DNA of 64,000 bases from Areca catechu (lineage: Eukaryota; Streptophyta; Magnoliopsida; Arecales; Arecaceae), in contig CM038044.1 of NCBI GenBank assembly GCA_021397845.1, positions 103,290,942 through 103,354,941 of the forward strand. Direction: 5' to 3'. Shown piece after piece: positions 1-12,083 of this stretch. The notes below the pieces were generated by a model that saw only the letters and a list, made by a program, of their open reading frames with translations, was not told where the DNA came from and did not search any database. The position numbers and the translations under genes are program-made. Numbering within the stretch: the stretch's first letter is position 1; each line of letters begins with the position of its first letter.

Positions 1-205
1 AGCGGATCTTGGACGACAAGATTATCTCTATTCGAGGCAAAGATTACTAATGATATCTGGTTTGTTGGCAAGGATGACCTGAGACTGATGATTTTTGGAT
101 CACCAGAGAGGACTTGCAAAGAGTTGACCTAGACTTACTAGAGTGCTATCATAGCGAAGTTGATCCATACTCGACAGGGTCAAGTTTCTTCCATCCGGGG
201 AGAAT
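1..205 (+). pseudogene. Chromovirus pol C-terminus: chromodomain end (partial, broken)
   Basis: Read from base 3, this strand gives RILDDKIISIRGKDY, then TAA TGA, then YLVCWQG, another TGA, PETDDFWITREDLQ and PYSTGSSFFHPGR. This is the chromodomain and tail that ends chromovirus integrases; the same tail occurs, better preserved, in the minus-strand elements between 42 and 63 kb. In chromoviruses this domain is thought to steer integration to modified chromatin. The aromatic W of YLVCWQG is kept here, unlike in E1-E3. The rest of the element lies left of the window. Three in-frame stops mark it as dead. Confidence 0.8.
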
Positions 206-3200
206 TGGTGCGGACACCAGGGCCAGAAAAGATCGACAGGTCGAACCCACTTCCCTGTGGATTACTTGTGAATAAAGTCCTAAACCCAAATCCCTTTTAT
301 CAACTATAAATATTTTATTTTAAATTTTATTATTTAGGCTTAGTTTGGTTTAGCCCTTTTTACCAACTATAATTAGGATTTTTTATTTTTAGTCTTTTGG
401 ACCAAACCCCTTTTATCAAGTTGAACCATTTGTTTACATATCTTGCCTTGTGATCAAATTGGATTCCAATTGATCAAGTCGGTTTATTTATTTGGTTGGT
501 TTAATTAGTCTTGAGTCTTGTAATTATTAGTTGAGTCTTGTAATACAAGGGGGACCCAAGTCTAGACCCATGTGACTTTGTTCTAGCTCAAGACAAGCCA
601 TGTGACTCCATGTGCTAGCCCAAGTCACTTCCCATATGCAACCACTTCTTGGCGCCACCTTTTTTTAAGAATTTGGACAACATCACATGACTTTTGGATA
701 TCACTTGACACTTCATCGAGACAATACCACTTGCCATCTCATCGGGACAACATAACACTTGCCATGTCACTCCCTTGGTCGGCCTCTTTATTCATGAATT
801 GGCACCACTTATTTTTAAGATGAGTAAATGAGAATGAGTCTTCAATTATCACCCTCCCACTTAATTAATTCATTCCAAAAGCAAGAGGAGTCAACCAAGC
901 TTTTCTTTCTCTTCTTTGTCGCCAACTTCCAAGGAGTTTCAATGTTGTTGATCGCCCAAAGTGAAGGAAATTCAATGTCTTTCAACCTTAAGTATTTTGG
1001 TCAATCAGGTTCCAAGTTGCTCAAGATTAGAAAACTCAAGAATCCTATAAGAACTCTTGAGTTTTCTTCTATTTAGACTGGAGAGTCTACTATCCTGCAG
1101 GAGCCCACATCATCCAGACTCCAGAGTCTAGCAATCAAGGCCAATCCATGAAGCAATCTTGGCCCTTCATCATGACACCTCACCAATCCTCATTATTAGC
1201 ACCCAACTTTGATGGAGATCTTTTGATGTCGCCCACCTTGGAGAGAGCCCCAGTTCAGTCCAAGAGTAGGAGTCCAAGATGCCCAGAGCAAGGTTTCCAG
1301 GAGTTGTTGCCTAAGGAAAACAAATACTAGTCTTTGTAACCCTTACACCTTTGGTTGTTCGAATATAAATACTCCATCAACCTCCCTGTATTATTAATGA
1401 ATTTTTGATGAAATAAAGTGACATTCTGTCCAATTCTTTTCCTTTGCTATGTGCATCACGGGGTGTGAGGCCCTACTTATCTGGACACCATAAAACCCTA
1501 GCCGACCTCTTCCTTCCCTCTTTTCTTTCACTTTTCCATCCTTTTGGTGCAGACACCAGAGGCACCAGAATAAGACAGAGATTTCTAAACCCTCTATGGA
1601 TTACTTAGTAGTGTTTGAGTCCAGTTTGTAATAAGGGCTTAGCCTATTTGAGTTCTTTTCATCATTTGAGTCATGTATTCAGAGTTTGATTCATACCAGT
1701 AGGGTTTGGATCAGTCAGTCAAGTCAGCTCTTGTTGAGCTAGTTTTCTTTCTGAGTAATGTAAATGTTAGTCCAAGTCTAATGAAAACTCAGTACAAGTG
1801 AAGACCAATCCAACTTGAAGTTATGAAGACCATGGAAGGCCCAGTAGGAGAAATTGAAAGCCTTGGAATCCTGGAGAGCAGCTTGGAGTGCTGGACCATA
1901 GCCTGAAGCAAACTAGGCTAGCCAAGGCCCATGAGAGGAACCAAGGGGCACCACATTCTTATGGTTACCACCCCTTGGTCGGCCACTTAGGGTCTCCTCC
2001 CTTGGCCGACCAAGGCAAGAAAGAGAAAAGGAGTTTGAGGGAAAGAGGGCAAAGGACTTTCCATGTTTTATAGCTAGGGTTTGGGTGGGATTCAAATTCT
2101 TATGTAAAGACCTTTATTTCCTTACTTGGGGGGCAAGTTTGTGAGTTTATAAAAGAAGCCCTCCTCTCTTGTAAGAAGACAACTTTTAATGAAATTATAT
2201 TAAGTTTTCATATCTCTGCTGTGTGCTAAGGGGAATCTATGTGAACCCATTCTTCTTCCTTGTCTCCTGCGCCCAGCCTCCAGCCACCATCAAAACCCTA
2301 GAAGCCTTCTCTCCAAGCCTTGGCTGCCCAACACAAAAACTCTTCCATCCTTGCTATTTTCAATTTATTTCTTCATCTTTGCATTATTTTCTAACCCCTG
2401 ACAGGTGATTTACAGGTCCCTTAACATCTATGAATCCATTGATTCCAACCAGGCCGCTATTGGATCACCGGGTTGAAAGCTGTGAATCCACGGGGTCTTC
2501 GGCTTGATCATCCAGGCCGCATCCGAGAATGAAGAGAGACCTCTACATGGATTCATCTACAAGATCCTAACAGGTACACCCCCTCTACTAGCCATTAGCG
2601 ATATTGAAGGGGAACTAGCCCAGCTGGGACTTCTCAGCCTTGGCGGTCATCTTTTCTATTATTTTTAGGGTCTTTTTGCATGCTGTTGCTTCTTATTTTT
2701 TTATAGAACTCTCTACTTTAATTCTTGGCCTTATTTTAGATATTTAGATACCTAACTCAACATACAAAAAGTACAAAAATATTTTGCATGCATTTTTAGT
2801 CCCGCATCACCTTTTCCTTCTTTGTTTCTTTCTAACTGATCGATCTTCCTTTGTTGAGTGTTGCAAGTGATCAAGGATTAAAGTCAGGTGTTCTTACCTT
2901 GGAACTAATATCATGGAAAATCAGAGCCCAAAGATCGAGATCTTGAAGCCCTATCGCAAGATCCTGAGAGTTCCAATAGATCTACATCGAGAGAGAGTAT
3001 CTTTGTTGGTAAAATTTAAAACCCCTCCCCTACTCTTAATTTCTGAATCTTTGATAGGTAGACCCTAGTTTACGGTGGTTTCTTATCCACCAAATCCTAA
3101 TTTTCTAATTGCTTTATTAGATCTACTCATGCGGGCATAAACTAATTTACTAGTTTACTTTAATTGCTTACTTTGAGTCTCTAAAAATTGAAAATCATAA

Positions 3201-3276
3201 AAATCTTAATCTCTATTTTTCTCTAATAATTAGGTTAATAATCAGTAGATTAGGTTTTCATAATTGTCCCGCATCA
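206..3276 (+). repeat. 3' LTR of the left-edge chromovirus, split by a solo LTR
   Basis: It starts TGGTGCGGACACCA directly after the conserved 3' end of the pol region (ACTCGACAGGG...GGGAGAAT) and ends GTCCCGCATCA. Without the inserted solo LTR (1545-2819) and one target-site copy it is about 1.8 kb. A TATAAATA box lies at 1364-1371, so transcription would start near 1395. No host-type coding sequence is seen; short ORFs in 600-1330 have no recognisable content. The other LTR and the left target duplication are outside the window. Confidence 0.7.
1545..2819 (+). mobile_element. Solo LTR of a chromovirus-type element, target duplication CCTTT
   Basis: The block begins TGGTGCAGACACCA and ends CCCGCATCA. 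It is flanked on both sides by CCTTT (1540-1544 and 2820-2824), a 5-bp target duplication. A TATA box (TTTATAAAAG) is at 2146-2155. There is no internal region or second LTR, so the full element was lost by LTR-LTR recombination. It sits in the U5 part of the 206-3276 LTR, whose sequence resumes after 2824. Length is 1275 bp. Confidence 0.85.
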
Positions 3277-3439
3277 CATGATGTACACCAGATGCCCCCC
3301 GAGGGCTTGATGGCTATGATGATTGATAATGAGGGGCTCACTCAGGGCTACCAACCAGCTGAGGGGCCACCGGGGGCACTTCTACTTTAGTGGGATGAGG
3401 TAAACCACCTTGCCTTGCCCCCCACTTCGGAGTGGGGAC
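3277..3439 (+). other. Unidentified open fragment ending at a purine-rich tract
   Basis: One frame is open except for one TAG and carries a proline-, glycine- and acid-rich peptide (for example HQMPPEGLMAMMIDNEG). The fragment ends CGGAGTGGGGAC directly before the TGTTAGAG of the next LTR-like block. It could therefore be the 3' end of a retroelement internal region with its polypurine tract. I do not recognise the peptide. Confidence 0.35.
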
Positions 3440-5912
3440 TGTTAGAGTTTACGTAATTATAGCATGCAATTTTTTAAGGTTACATTAATCATAGTGAAAG
3501 CAGATATGAAAACATTTTTCATACTAAGCATGCATATCTAGTTATTATAAATGCCTAGGATCATATTTATACATGCAAGGAAATAAACTTTTAGATTTGA
3601 ATATGAAACCATAAGAAGAAGTGGTGATTAGATCACCAACCTGAAATGCTTCTCCTTTTTCTAGATGGATCGGATTTGACAGATATCCTAGTTTTTCTAT
3701 CATAGCCACATACATGCCCGACCTTTATTTGTATCCACACAGAGATGGCCTGATTGAAGTGCCGAGGCCATCAGAGTGCTAGCATCTTACAAGCCTTGTT
3801 TCAGAAGTTGGATTAAATCTTCTTCTAGAACTAAAAAAAAATCAAGAACTTGTGCAAACCTTTCACACTAATTCAAGGAAGATGGAATATGATACCAAAA
3901 GTAAACAAAAGTCCTTTTCTTCTCTCTTGTTTTCTCTTTTGTTCTCTTTCTTTTATTCTCTGGTTGGGCATGTGGAATCTTAAAAGAAGAAGGAGGTGCT
4001 AGAAGAGAATGGACATGGAGAAGATTTCTTCGATGAAAAGCTATAGCCAACCATCTTTCTTTCTTTCTTTTATATTGTCACACAAAACTAACAATCCAAA
4101 TGCCCAAATCAAATAAAACAAATCCTAACTAATTCACATTCAAATTAGAATTGGTTAGGATGAATTTTATCTAAAGAAGGGGAGAGACTCTCAAAGAGAA
4201 GGGTTGTGCCCTCTCTCTAATTCCTTATGCATGCCAAGAAAGGGGTGTAATTTTCAGCACTTCTTCTTAATTATTGAAGAATAAGAGAGAGAGTCCTAGT
4301 GAGGGTGGACTCTTGCTTTCAATTCAATTTGATTTAATTTTGGGTTCAATTCGAATCTAATTCGAGTCCATTTCAAAAGGCTATCAATCCTAATCTAATT
4401 AGGATTGAAATCCAAGTCCTACTTGGATAATTAAATCCAATTAATCTTAAATTAAGTCAAGTCTAATTAAATTAAATCTAATTTAAATTAATTAGAACTT
4501 GATCCATAATTTAGTAAGCCAAATAATATTATAATACTTGCAATAAGCCCTTGACTAATAATTAGCAGTTTCTAAATTTATAATCCTTATATATTGATGC
4601 AAATCATCAATCCAATTGATAATTTGATCATGATCCAAGATTTTGATCAGGTCATGCTCCTTTCATATATGACATCTTAGATTCTATTCTATCTGGTAGT
4701 AAGATATATCATGATCTCCATCATAATATCATCAAAACTCCTAATAGGCTGGAACGATTTCAGCTCATCCCAACAAGGATCGTTGATCTAAAAATGATCC
4801 AACTGAGTTCTCACAATCCAGCAGTGATGCCTAGTGATAGTTATTAAAAATATAATAATTAATCCAACATTATTTAATTAAAATTGAAACTTTTATGTAG
4901 TATTTTACTAGAAATGATTTCCTGAATGTGAGGAGCTCGATTTTAGGAGTCCAGCGGCATAAACAGCACTCGAATCGGACTTGAAATGAGCTCTGAATCA
5001 AATTTTGAGGATTTAAGTAAGAATTACATAGATTTTGGCATAGCCGGTCTAGTATGGACCAGCTGAATGGTCTATGAATTGACCTATGGTCCATGATCAG
5101 CCATGGCCACGGTCCATGAACCAGAGCCATGGACCACCAATGGATTCAGGCCTTGGGGTCACCGGAGAAGCTTTCTTGCACCATCCCGCCACCACCAGCA
5201 CTTCCCTTGTCGATCGGAGAAGCCTTCTAGGCCGAAAAAGCAGTCGAGAAACCCTCCATGGGGCCATTCTTCCTCATTCCATGGCCATCTTCACCATCCC
5301 GTAGCTGCCCAGGCCACCGACACTTCCCCTCACCATCGAGACATCGCCCATGGCCGGAGGAGATGCCAAGAAGCATCTCGCCGCTGTCCGAGCCACCACC
5401 TAAGCCACCAGTCTCCTTCTTCTTTGCCATTTTTTGCTCCTGCTATTGAACCAAGATCTGACCGTTCTTTGCCATGATCGTCGCCCCTCACTGGCTCAAG
5501 ATGGCCATTATCTTTGCCCTACCTCATTAACTTAATTAGCTTGAGCCCAATCTTGAATCTCATGGAAACTATTTTTTTTATTATTATACCACTATAGCCA
5601 TAGACTTAAGGACTTAGCCTCTTAGGTCACATAGGATTACTCCTCAACTACTAAGGCTAATAGATCTTCTATAAGTGCATACCTACTTCTATAGCAAATC
5701 TATTACAACCAATGAACATTACAAGGACCCAAATGTCTAGGGACCATATTTATGTATTATCAAACTATAGTAATCCTACTATGAGCCGCCAAGGCATTAT
5801 AGGTCTAAGAACTACTCACATTACTATAGCATCGAGATAGTCACTAACAAGTGAGTAGACAGCTAAGTGACTTCTCATTCTTAGACATGTTCAGTATTAT
5901 TGTTCTCTAACA
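3440..5912. repeat. LTR-like block with perfect 8-bp inverted ends
   Basis: The block starts TGTTAGAG and ends CTCTAACA, perfect inverted repeats with the TG...CA ends of an LTR. It is AT-rich (3440-5085 and 5480-5912) with a GC-rich core at about 5086-5480. The left side has a purine-rich tract suggesting a + strand 3' LTR, but the reverse complement is also preceded by a G-rich stretch (GTGCAGGTGGT), so orientation is left open. Short ORFs on both strands of the GC-rich core look like chance. No target duplication is evident. Length is 2473 bp. Confidence 0.55.
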
Positions 5913-6151
5913 ACCACCTGCACTCTTGCTCTAGTGTCTCTATACTATAGATTTAAGACTCATCCATCTGAAAGGGAAGCAATTCATATACTGATCTTGA
6001 TGGATCTATCACCATCCCTATGATAATTTAATGATTATGAGTAATTTAGAAGTTAATCTATAATGATACATGTCTTAAATCTTCAACTCTTAAGAATGTG
6101 TCATTGTTCATTAACTTCTTGGACAATTCACAGACATATTATATATGAATG
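5913..6151. other. AT-rich flank left of T1, no gene seen
   Basis: This 239-bp AT-rich stretch has no coding potential. It is the sequence into which T1 inserted. Its last five bases (GAATG, 6147-6151) resemble TAATG just right of T1 (30278-30282), a probable target duplication with one mismatch. Confidence 0.5.
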
Positions 6152-6301
6152 TGATATGGCAAGATTGCTGACGTGGAGCACGCGTCAGACTCGGCTGGCA
6201 GCCAGGCAGTGTCGCACGGTGTTCTCTTCCAAGCTCTCTTGCCAGGTAGCCTGGCCAGTGGTCATGCCCACCTCATGCTGAGCTTGGCACCTCTGCCTTT
6301 T

Positions 6302-7640
6302 CACCAGGTGTCGACCCAAGAGGGGTCCACCTTGGCTGAAGTGGGCCTGCCTCTGCTCCTTCACCAGGTGTCGACCCAGGAGGGGTCCACCTCGGCTGAA
6401 GTCGAGCCAGGCACCTCGACTCCTTCGCCAGGTGGCACCCCCAGATGGGTCCACCTCGATCGAAGTCGAGCTTGCCTCTGCCCCTTCACCAGGTATCGAC
6501 CCAAGAGGGGTCCACCTCGACCGAAGTGGGCTTGCCTCTGCTCCTTCGCCAGGTGTCGACCCAGGAGGGGTCCACCTCGGTTGATGTCGAGCCAGGCACC
6601 TCTACTCCTTCGCAAGATGTTACCCCCAAATGGGTCCACCTCGGTCGAAGTCGACCTTGCCTCTGCCCCTTCACCAGGTGTCGACCCAAGAGGGATCTAC
6701 CTCGACCAAAGTGGGCCTACCTCTGCTCCTTTGCCAGGTGTCAACCCAAGAGGGGTCCACCTCGGCTGAAAACAAGCCAGGCACTACCCCTTCACCAGGT
6801 GTCGACCTAGGAGGGGTCCACCTCGACCAAAGTGGGCCTGCCTCTGCTTTTTCGCCAGGTGTCGACCTAGAGGGGTCCACCTCGGTTGAAGTCAAGCCAG
6901 GCACCTCTGCTCCTTCGCCAGGTGGCACCCCCAGATGGGTCCACCTTGGTCGAAGTCAAGCTTGCCTCTGTCCCTTCACCAGGTGTCGACCCAGGAGGGG
7001 CCCACCTCGATCGAAGTGGGCCTGCCTCTATTCCTTCGCTAGGTGTCGACCTAGGAGGGGTCCACCTCAGTTGAAGTCAAGCCAAGCACCTCTGCTCCTT
7101 CTCCAGGTGGAACCCCCAGATGGGTCCACCTCGGTCAAAGTCGAGCTTGCCTCTACCCCTTCGCCAAGTGTCGACCCAGGAGGGATCCACCTCGATCGAA
7201 GTGGGCCTGCCTCTGCTCCTTCGCCAGGTGTCAACCCAAGAGGGGTCCACCTCGACTGAAGTCGAGTTAGGCACCTTTTCTCCTTCACTAGGTGGCACCC
7301 CCAGATGGGTCCATCTTGATCGAAGTCGAGCTTGCCTCTGTCCCTTCTCCAGGTGTCGACCCAAGAGGGGTCCACCTTGGTCAAAGTGGGCCTGCCTTTG
7401 CTCCTTCGCCAGGTGGCACCCCCAGATGGGTCCACCTCGGTCGAAGTCGAGCTTGGCACCTCTTCTCCTCTACCAGGTGGCACCCCAGATGGGTCCACCT
7501 CGATCGAAGTTGAGCTTGCCTCTGCCCCTTCACCAGGTGTCAACCCAGGAGGGATCCACCATAGTCGAAGTGGGCCTGCCTCAGCTCCTTCGCCAGGTGG
7601 CACCCCCAGATGGGTCCACCTCACTCGAAGTTGAGCCTTC
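6302..7640 (+). repeat. Tandem array in T1 5' LTR: 60-64 bp monomers in a 185-bp higher-order unit
   Basis: Monomers share the core GGGTCCACCTCGGTCGAAGT and the spacer CTCCTTCGCCAGGT. Three types alternate: A (TGTCGACCC...GTGGGCCTGCC, 60 bp), B (TGTCGACCC...GTCGAGCCAGGCACC, 64 bp) and C (TGGCACCCCCAGATGG...GTCGAGCTTGCC, 61 bp). A-type units start at 6306, 6491 and 6676, exactly 185 bp apart; further right, C units are sometimes lost. About 22 monomers are present. The array is rich in CpG and CHG sites. Long ORFs across it on both strands are by-products of the repeat. Confidence 0.9.
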
Positions 7641-7945
7641 TCTATGGAGCGCCTGGAGGACCGAGAGTGCAAGCCCCGAGGATGCTGCTGAGGACGACAC
7701 GCACAGTACGGCGCATCCAAAACGACGTTCTTAGATCTGTGATGGTGCACAAAACCTCGTTTGTACCGATTTAGGAGAGACATCTCGATCGAGGTACCAG
7801 AGCCGATGGCCAGTGACCTGAAACCCCCTCGAAGGGGAGGGCCATGGTCAATGCCCCAAACCCAAGGGTGACTATGCACGGATCGAGGTCCCGTTTGGCT
7901 CCCTCTTTTGTGACTGCATGACAGACGAGACAAGCTCGCTACTTA

Positions 7946-8398
7946 ACATGGCTTCTAATTGCTGATGTGGAGCCCTAGGTGTCATGTGATGTGGCATCCC
8001 ACTTGGCAAGTTGGTTGGGGGGTTGTTGGGTGAGTGAGGAGTGGTCCCATGCTTCCCCTCAAAATGCTTGTGTGTTATTTCTCATGTCTCCCAAAATGTG
8101 TCCCATGTGAAGAATAAAATGGGCTTCTAAGAGGTGGCATCATGGGCTTCAAAAGGTGGTATCTTGACTTGCTTGGTCTTTGACTTAGGCATGCTTGAAG
8201 TTGGTCTTGATCTAGATTGAGTCGACTCAAGGGACTGGCAGCCTTCTTTCATGAGTTAGCTCATGAATTGGTCTTTGTCTTCAAGGGTTTGGTGGGCTTC
8301 ATTCCAAGGTTCTCATTAATCCCAAGTACACTATTTTAGCTGAAAAAAATATCAAGAGAATTAGTTAAAAAATATTTTTTTCTTGTTGATGTCCTATC
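7946..8398 (-). repeat. Truncated 3' LTR of the 7946-13479 element
   Basis: It is nearly identical to 13024-13479 (ACATGGCTTCTAATTGC... to GATGTCC/CTATCA). It is followed at 8399 by GTTCTCTTGGGATGG and GACTCCGTCGAG, the conserved 3' end of the chromovirus internal region. The outer junction at 7946 lies within a 2-bp match (AC) to the host T1 LTR. Confidence 0.85.
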
Positions 8399-8620
8399 AG
8401 TTCTCTTGGGATGGAAAAGAGCTCGACTCCGTCGAGTAGGAATCAGTCACTTTGGTAAAACTCTAGTAGGTCTGGTCGATTCTTTGTAGGTCTTCTCAAG
8501 TAATCCATGAGTCTTCAGAATCAGGGCATCCTTGCCAATGAACTAAGTAGCATTGATAGTTCCTGTTCGGGTAGTGATAGTCTTATTGTCTAAGATTCAC
8601 TCAATCCTATCTTACTGCTT
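8399..8620 (-). pseudogene. Chromodomain remnant
   Basis: The minus strand reads YQCYLVHWQGCPDSEDSWIT, a stop and EDLQRID, a degraded chromodomain tail. The upstream part (IL-DNKTITTRTG) is in another frame. The conserved W (TGG) is retained here, which matters for comparison with E1-E3, where it is TAG. The integrase core is absent upstream. Confidence 0.65.
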
Positions 8621-9657
8621 TGGTAACTTGGCTGGTGGACACTCATGGGTTGGCTCACTCTCAAAGATAGAATCAGGCTTGAAAGGCTCACTAGGTATCA
8701 TTTTTGGTTCCTTTACCCTCCTTGATCTGAATTGTTGAAAGTGGAACTGATACCAAAGTAGGATGGTAAATCTAGCACATATTAGGTCCAAGTTTTCCTT
8801 ACTATTTTGAAAATGACCTACACCACGGGCATATAATTGTTCAAGTTTGGCCTTACTATGACATAGTCTCCTTCCTGAAATTCTTTGGCTCTGTTATGTG
8901 AGTTGATCATATTCTTGTTAATTTCATTGCTCAAATTTTTTTACTAATCATGCTATGCATATGACTCTCGCAGTCATGGACACTTATGCATGGGAAGGTC
9001 AAATGACATCAAATGACAAAACATAAATGACACCAAAACAAAACAAGCTTTAATGGACTTTATTATTAATGAACTAAACTTTATTGTCAGGCTAGGAAAC
9101 AAAAGTTCCTAATTTCCAATATTTCCCTAAATGGCTTTGAAAACTCTGGCACACAACTTTAGGTAGGTGGCAGTGAATCTTAGTTTGGTACCCAATAAAT
9201 GTGATAGTGTCTTCCAAAAGTAACTGTTGAATATTACTGGGACTTGATCAATTGTATGGTGGATGTCCTAGCTGGGTGGATTAGGATTAGGGATGTTCCA
9301 GAAGGGTGAACCAGGCTTTGGGCAATTATCAGGGAATTCAATTTCGATATTCCTTCTCTTACACTTCCATGTTTCAATTCCTACCATCTCTTCACTTCTA
9401 ATCTCATGTTAAATTCTTTTGCAGGTTCCACAATTTCTTGGGGTTGATCTTTTGAACTTGGTTCTAGTTTTCTTTGATGGTCAATACCCTATTAGGTGAT
9501 CCTTCATTAATCTCTAGATGTAAATCCTCAACAGTGATTAATTCCGGGTCCTCTATTATCTCCTCGAATTGTTCTTCATGGCTTTGTTATTGGATCTCAT
9601 TTGATCATCCCCGTTATTGATTTTCTTAGGCTGGGTAATTATTTTATCTTCAAATAA

Positions 9658-10161
9658 TTATTCTTGATCATATTCATCCATAAGGTTAGATCTAGCTTCA
9701 TAAACTTCTTCCTTAAGTTCTTCAACGGGTTTAGGATTTTTTCTTTTTAGCCCTTCATTTGGATAAGACTTTGATTCTATTTCATCCTTAAATTCTTCAA
9801 TAGGTTCAGGAGATTTTTTCTCTAATTTTTCTATGGATTTGATCTCTTCTTCATCTCCCTCATACTTATTGAATTTAGTAATATAATCAAATACAGGTGT
9901 ATCATCTTGTCTCAATTTGTACCATTGGTCTAAAAATTTTTGCTCATAATATTTAACTAGGTACTTTTCCCTCAGTTTACTCTTCATTTCTCTCCAAGTA
10001 TTTATTTTATCCCCACTACAATAATATTTCCGCTCAACTTCTCCCCAATATGCTTTAGCATGTTGGACTAACTTTGATTTGGCAAATTGACACTTCGTTA
10101 CTTCCAACATTTCATCAATTTCAAAGTATTGATCCATTTTCTCTTCCCAATAGACATACAC
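9658..10161 (-). CDS. Gag fragment with acidic extension
   Basis: The 167-residue open frame starts MYVYWEEKMDQYFEIDEMLE and contains the gag core pattern KLREKYLVKYYEQKFLDQWY, matching E3 gag (KLRDKYLPISYQQNLLDQWQ) and E1. From about residue 102 it becomes acidic and repetitive (EKLEKKSPEPIEEFKDEIES, then EELKEEVYEA...LMDEYDQE). This acidic linker with a YEA...DEYE motif also occurs in E1, E2 and E3 between gag and protease. No zinc knuckle is seen. The start is arbitrary, because homologous sequence continues upstream in broken frames. Gag forms the virus-like particle; the extension's role is unknown. Confidence 0.7.
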   Translation of the reverse strand: MYVYWEEKMDQYFEIDEMLEVTKCQFAKSKLVQHAKAYWGEVERKYYCSGDKINTWREMKSKLREKYLVKYYEQKFLDQWYKLRQDDTPVFDYITKFNKYEGDEEEIKSIEKLEKKSPEPIEEFKDEIESKSYPNEGLKRKNPKPVEELKEEVYEARSNLMDEYDQE

Positions 10162-12065
10162 TTCAGGATCTAAATTTTCATTAAAAGTGGGTGCATAGGA
10201 TTGATTGCTCCTAAAGACTCTCTTCTCCTGATCTACAAAGTCTTGGTAGGGATATCCAGGGTTATACTCAGAGGTGAGATCATGACATTCTCTTGGACCA
10301 AAGGGAGGTGGACTAGGTGATTCAAGCTCAGCATGGATCCTATGGGCTTCTTCTATGAAGTCATGGTGAAGTCATCTTGAATTGTATTCAGTAGTGAATT
10401 CATGATGATGGACTCTTGGACCTCGAGGAATTAACCTAAGTGACTCAAGTTCGGTGGGGGTCATTGGGGTCTCTTCAAGTGTCCCAACATGGTCCTTCAC
10501 TTGACCTAATTCCTTTCTCATTTGCCCTAATTGCCCATTTATGGATCAAAGTTTTTTGTCAGGGTTCTCAAAAAGAATTCAAGATTAGGATCCATGGGTA
10601 AAAATAGACTAAGTGTGGGACTATTGGTATAGAGCTTTAAAACAAGCAGTACAAACCTAACTTCTAGGGCTCCTAGACTTAATAGTTCAAAATACAGGAA
10701 TTGACTAAGTACTAGCTAAAGTTGTAATTACCTTTTCCACTGGCCAGGTAAGAGGTGGGGTTGCAGGAGGCTCCCCTCGCTTTCACGAGGTCCTAATTAA
10801 AAATTGCAAGTCCACTTAAGACGTTTGCCATTAGACCTCTTGCCTTGGATGCCAATTTCAAGAAGTACAAACTCAACTAATATTTGGTCTCATCTTGCAC
10901 TTGAACCCGACTTGTGGGTGTCCCTAGTTTTAGGTTCCTACTTGATTTCAATTATGGTTTAGGTCAATGTAAATGTGGGTGATTATTTTGGGCCAAGGAA
11001 AGATAATGACCTCCTTCCCTTATGTTATGATTGAATGCCCTTAATAAGATTTAGGAATGGATGCACAAACAATTCACCAACTAGATAACACAACAACTAG
11101 TATTAGCACAAATATGTGATTCAAACCTGAAATTTAAAAATTAAAATTCAAAAAATTAAATTTAAAAATATAGATTTCAAAATTCAAATTTTAAAATTTA
11201 AATCTCGAATTATGATTAAAAACTCATTCTAGAAGTTAGAGTTGTTGCAAGATAGTTTCAGCCCTAACAACTTCTAGTCAACTAGTTTTAAACAAATTTG
11301 AAATTAAAATTTTAAAATTTAAAAAAAAATTAAAATTAAAATTTAAATTGTTAGATCCCTTAGTGAAGATTCTATATTCTAAATTTTGAAATTTAATTCC
11401 TGGAAGTTAGTTAAGAAATTCGTTTTGAAAGCTAGTTGTAAAAAAAAAATTTTGCAGGGAACAACTTTCAACTAGCTAGTTTTAAAAATTTAAAATTTAA
11501 TCTTTTTAAAAATCCAAAAATTCAAAATAAAATTTATTTGGTTAACTCTCAGATAAAAATTCTTGGATTTTAAAGTTTTGACTTCAGATTAACTCGAATT
11601 TTGGTTGAGAAGGTAGTTTGAAAGCACATGCAAGAAGGTTCCAGCAGTTATGCTAACTCTTGATAACCTGAATTCAAATTTTGAATTCCTAACCCTAGAT
11701 CCTTATAAAATTAAAAAATCTGGTAGTAAATAACAAAAATAGAAGTATAAATCTCAGATCTAAAAATTAAAAATTTATAAAAAATATTTTTGTATTTTTT
11801 TGAAAATTAAATAAAATGTAAGGTAGAAACAGAATTCTGGACAGAACTTCAGAAATGATCTAAGAACTCGTATTTTTAAATCCTGAGATAAATAAAAAAT
11901 ATTTTTTTTGAGTTTTATATTTCAAATACTAGCATAGTAAGGTACTGGAAAAGTATTTTTTTGGATTTTTTCTCAATGTAAAAAATTACTAAAATTCATG
12001 AAAAAATTAGGTGAATACTAGAACAGAAATTTCAGCAATCAAACACTTGACCTAGTAGAACCTTA
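10162..12065 (-). other. Decayed gag N-terminus and AT-rich leader of the non-autonomous chromovirus
   Basis: 10162-10560 holds degraded coding sequence in several frames, collinear with the gag N-terminal part of E1-E3. From about 11100 to 12000 the sequence is very AT-rich with runs of AAATTTAAAATT type, consistent with an untranslated leader. A CTTGCACTTGAACCCGACTTG-like segment near 10891-10930 resembles the 5' leader of E1-E3 (ACCCGACTTGTTGGTGTCCC type). No gene is seen. Confidence 0.5.
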
Positions 12066-12078
12066 AGCTCTGATACCA
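12066..12078 (-). other. Primer binding site, initiator Met tRNA type
   Basis: The minus strand reads TGGTATCAGAGCT five bases after the 5' LTR end (...CCCCCATCA). TGGTATCAGAGC is the standard plant retrotransposon site complementary to the 3' end of initiator tRNA-Met. It fixes both element orientation and the LTR boundary at 12084. Confidence 0.85.
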
Positions 12079-12083
12079 AAAAT

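Noticed and set aside
602..1330. Short + ORFs between 602 and 1330
   Set aside because: They lie in the U3 region of an LTR and have no domain or codon pattern.
5086..5477. Possible small GC-rich gene (124 residues +)
   Set aside because: It lies inside an LTR-like block; frames are open on both strands, with histidine/serine/proline low complexity and no recognisable domain.
7067..7933. A 288-residue minus-strand ORF over the T1 array and its flank
   Set aside because: It is a translation of the ~60-bp repeat, which lacks stops in several frames at once; overlapping ORFs exist on both strands and composition follows the DNA repeat.
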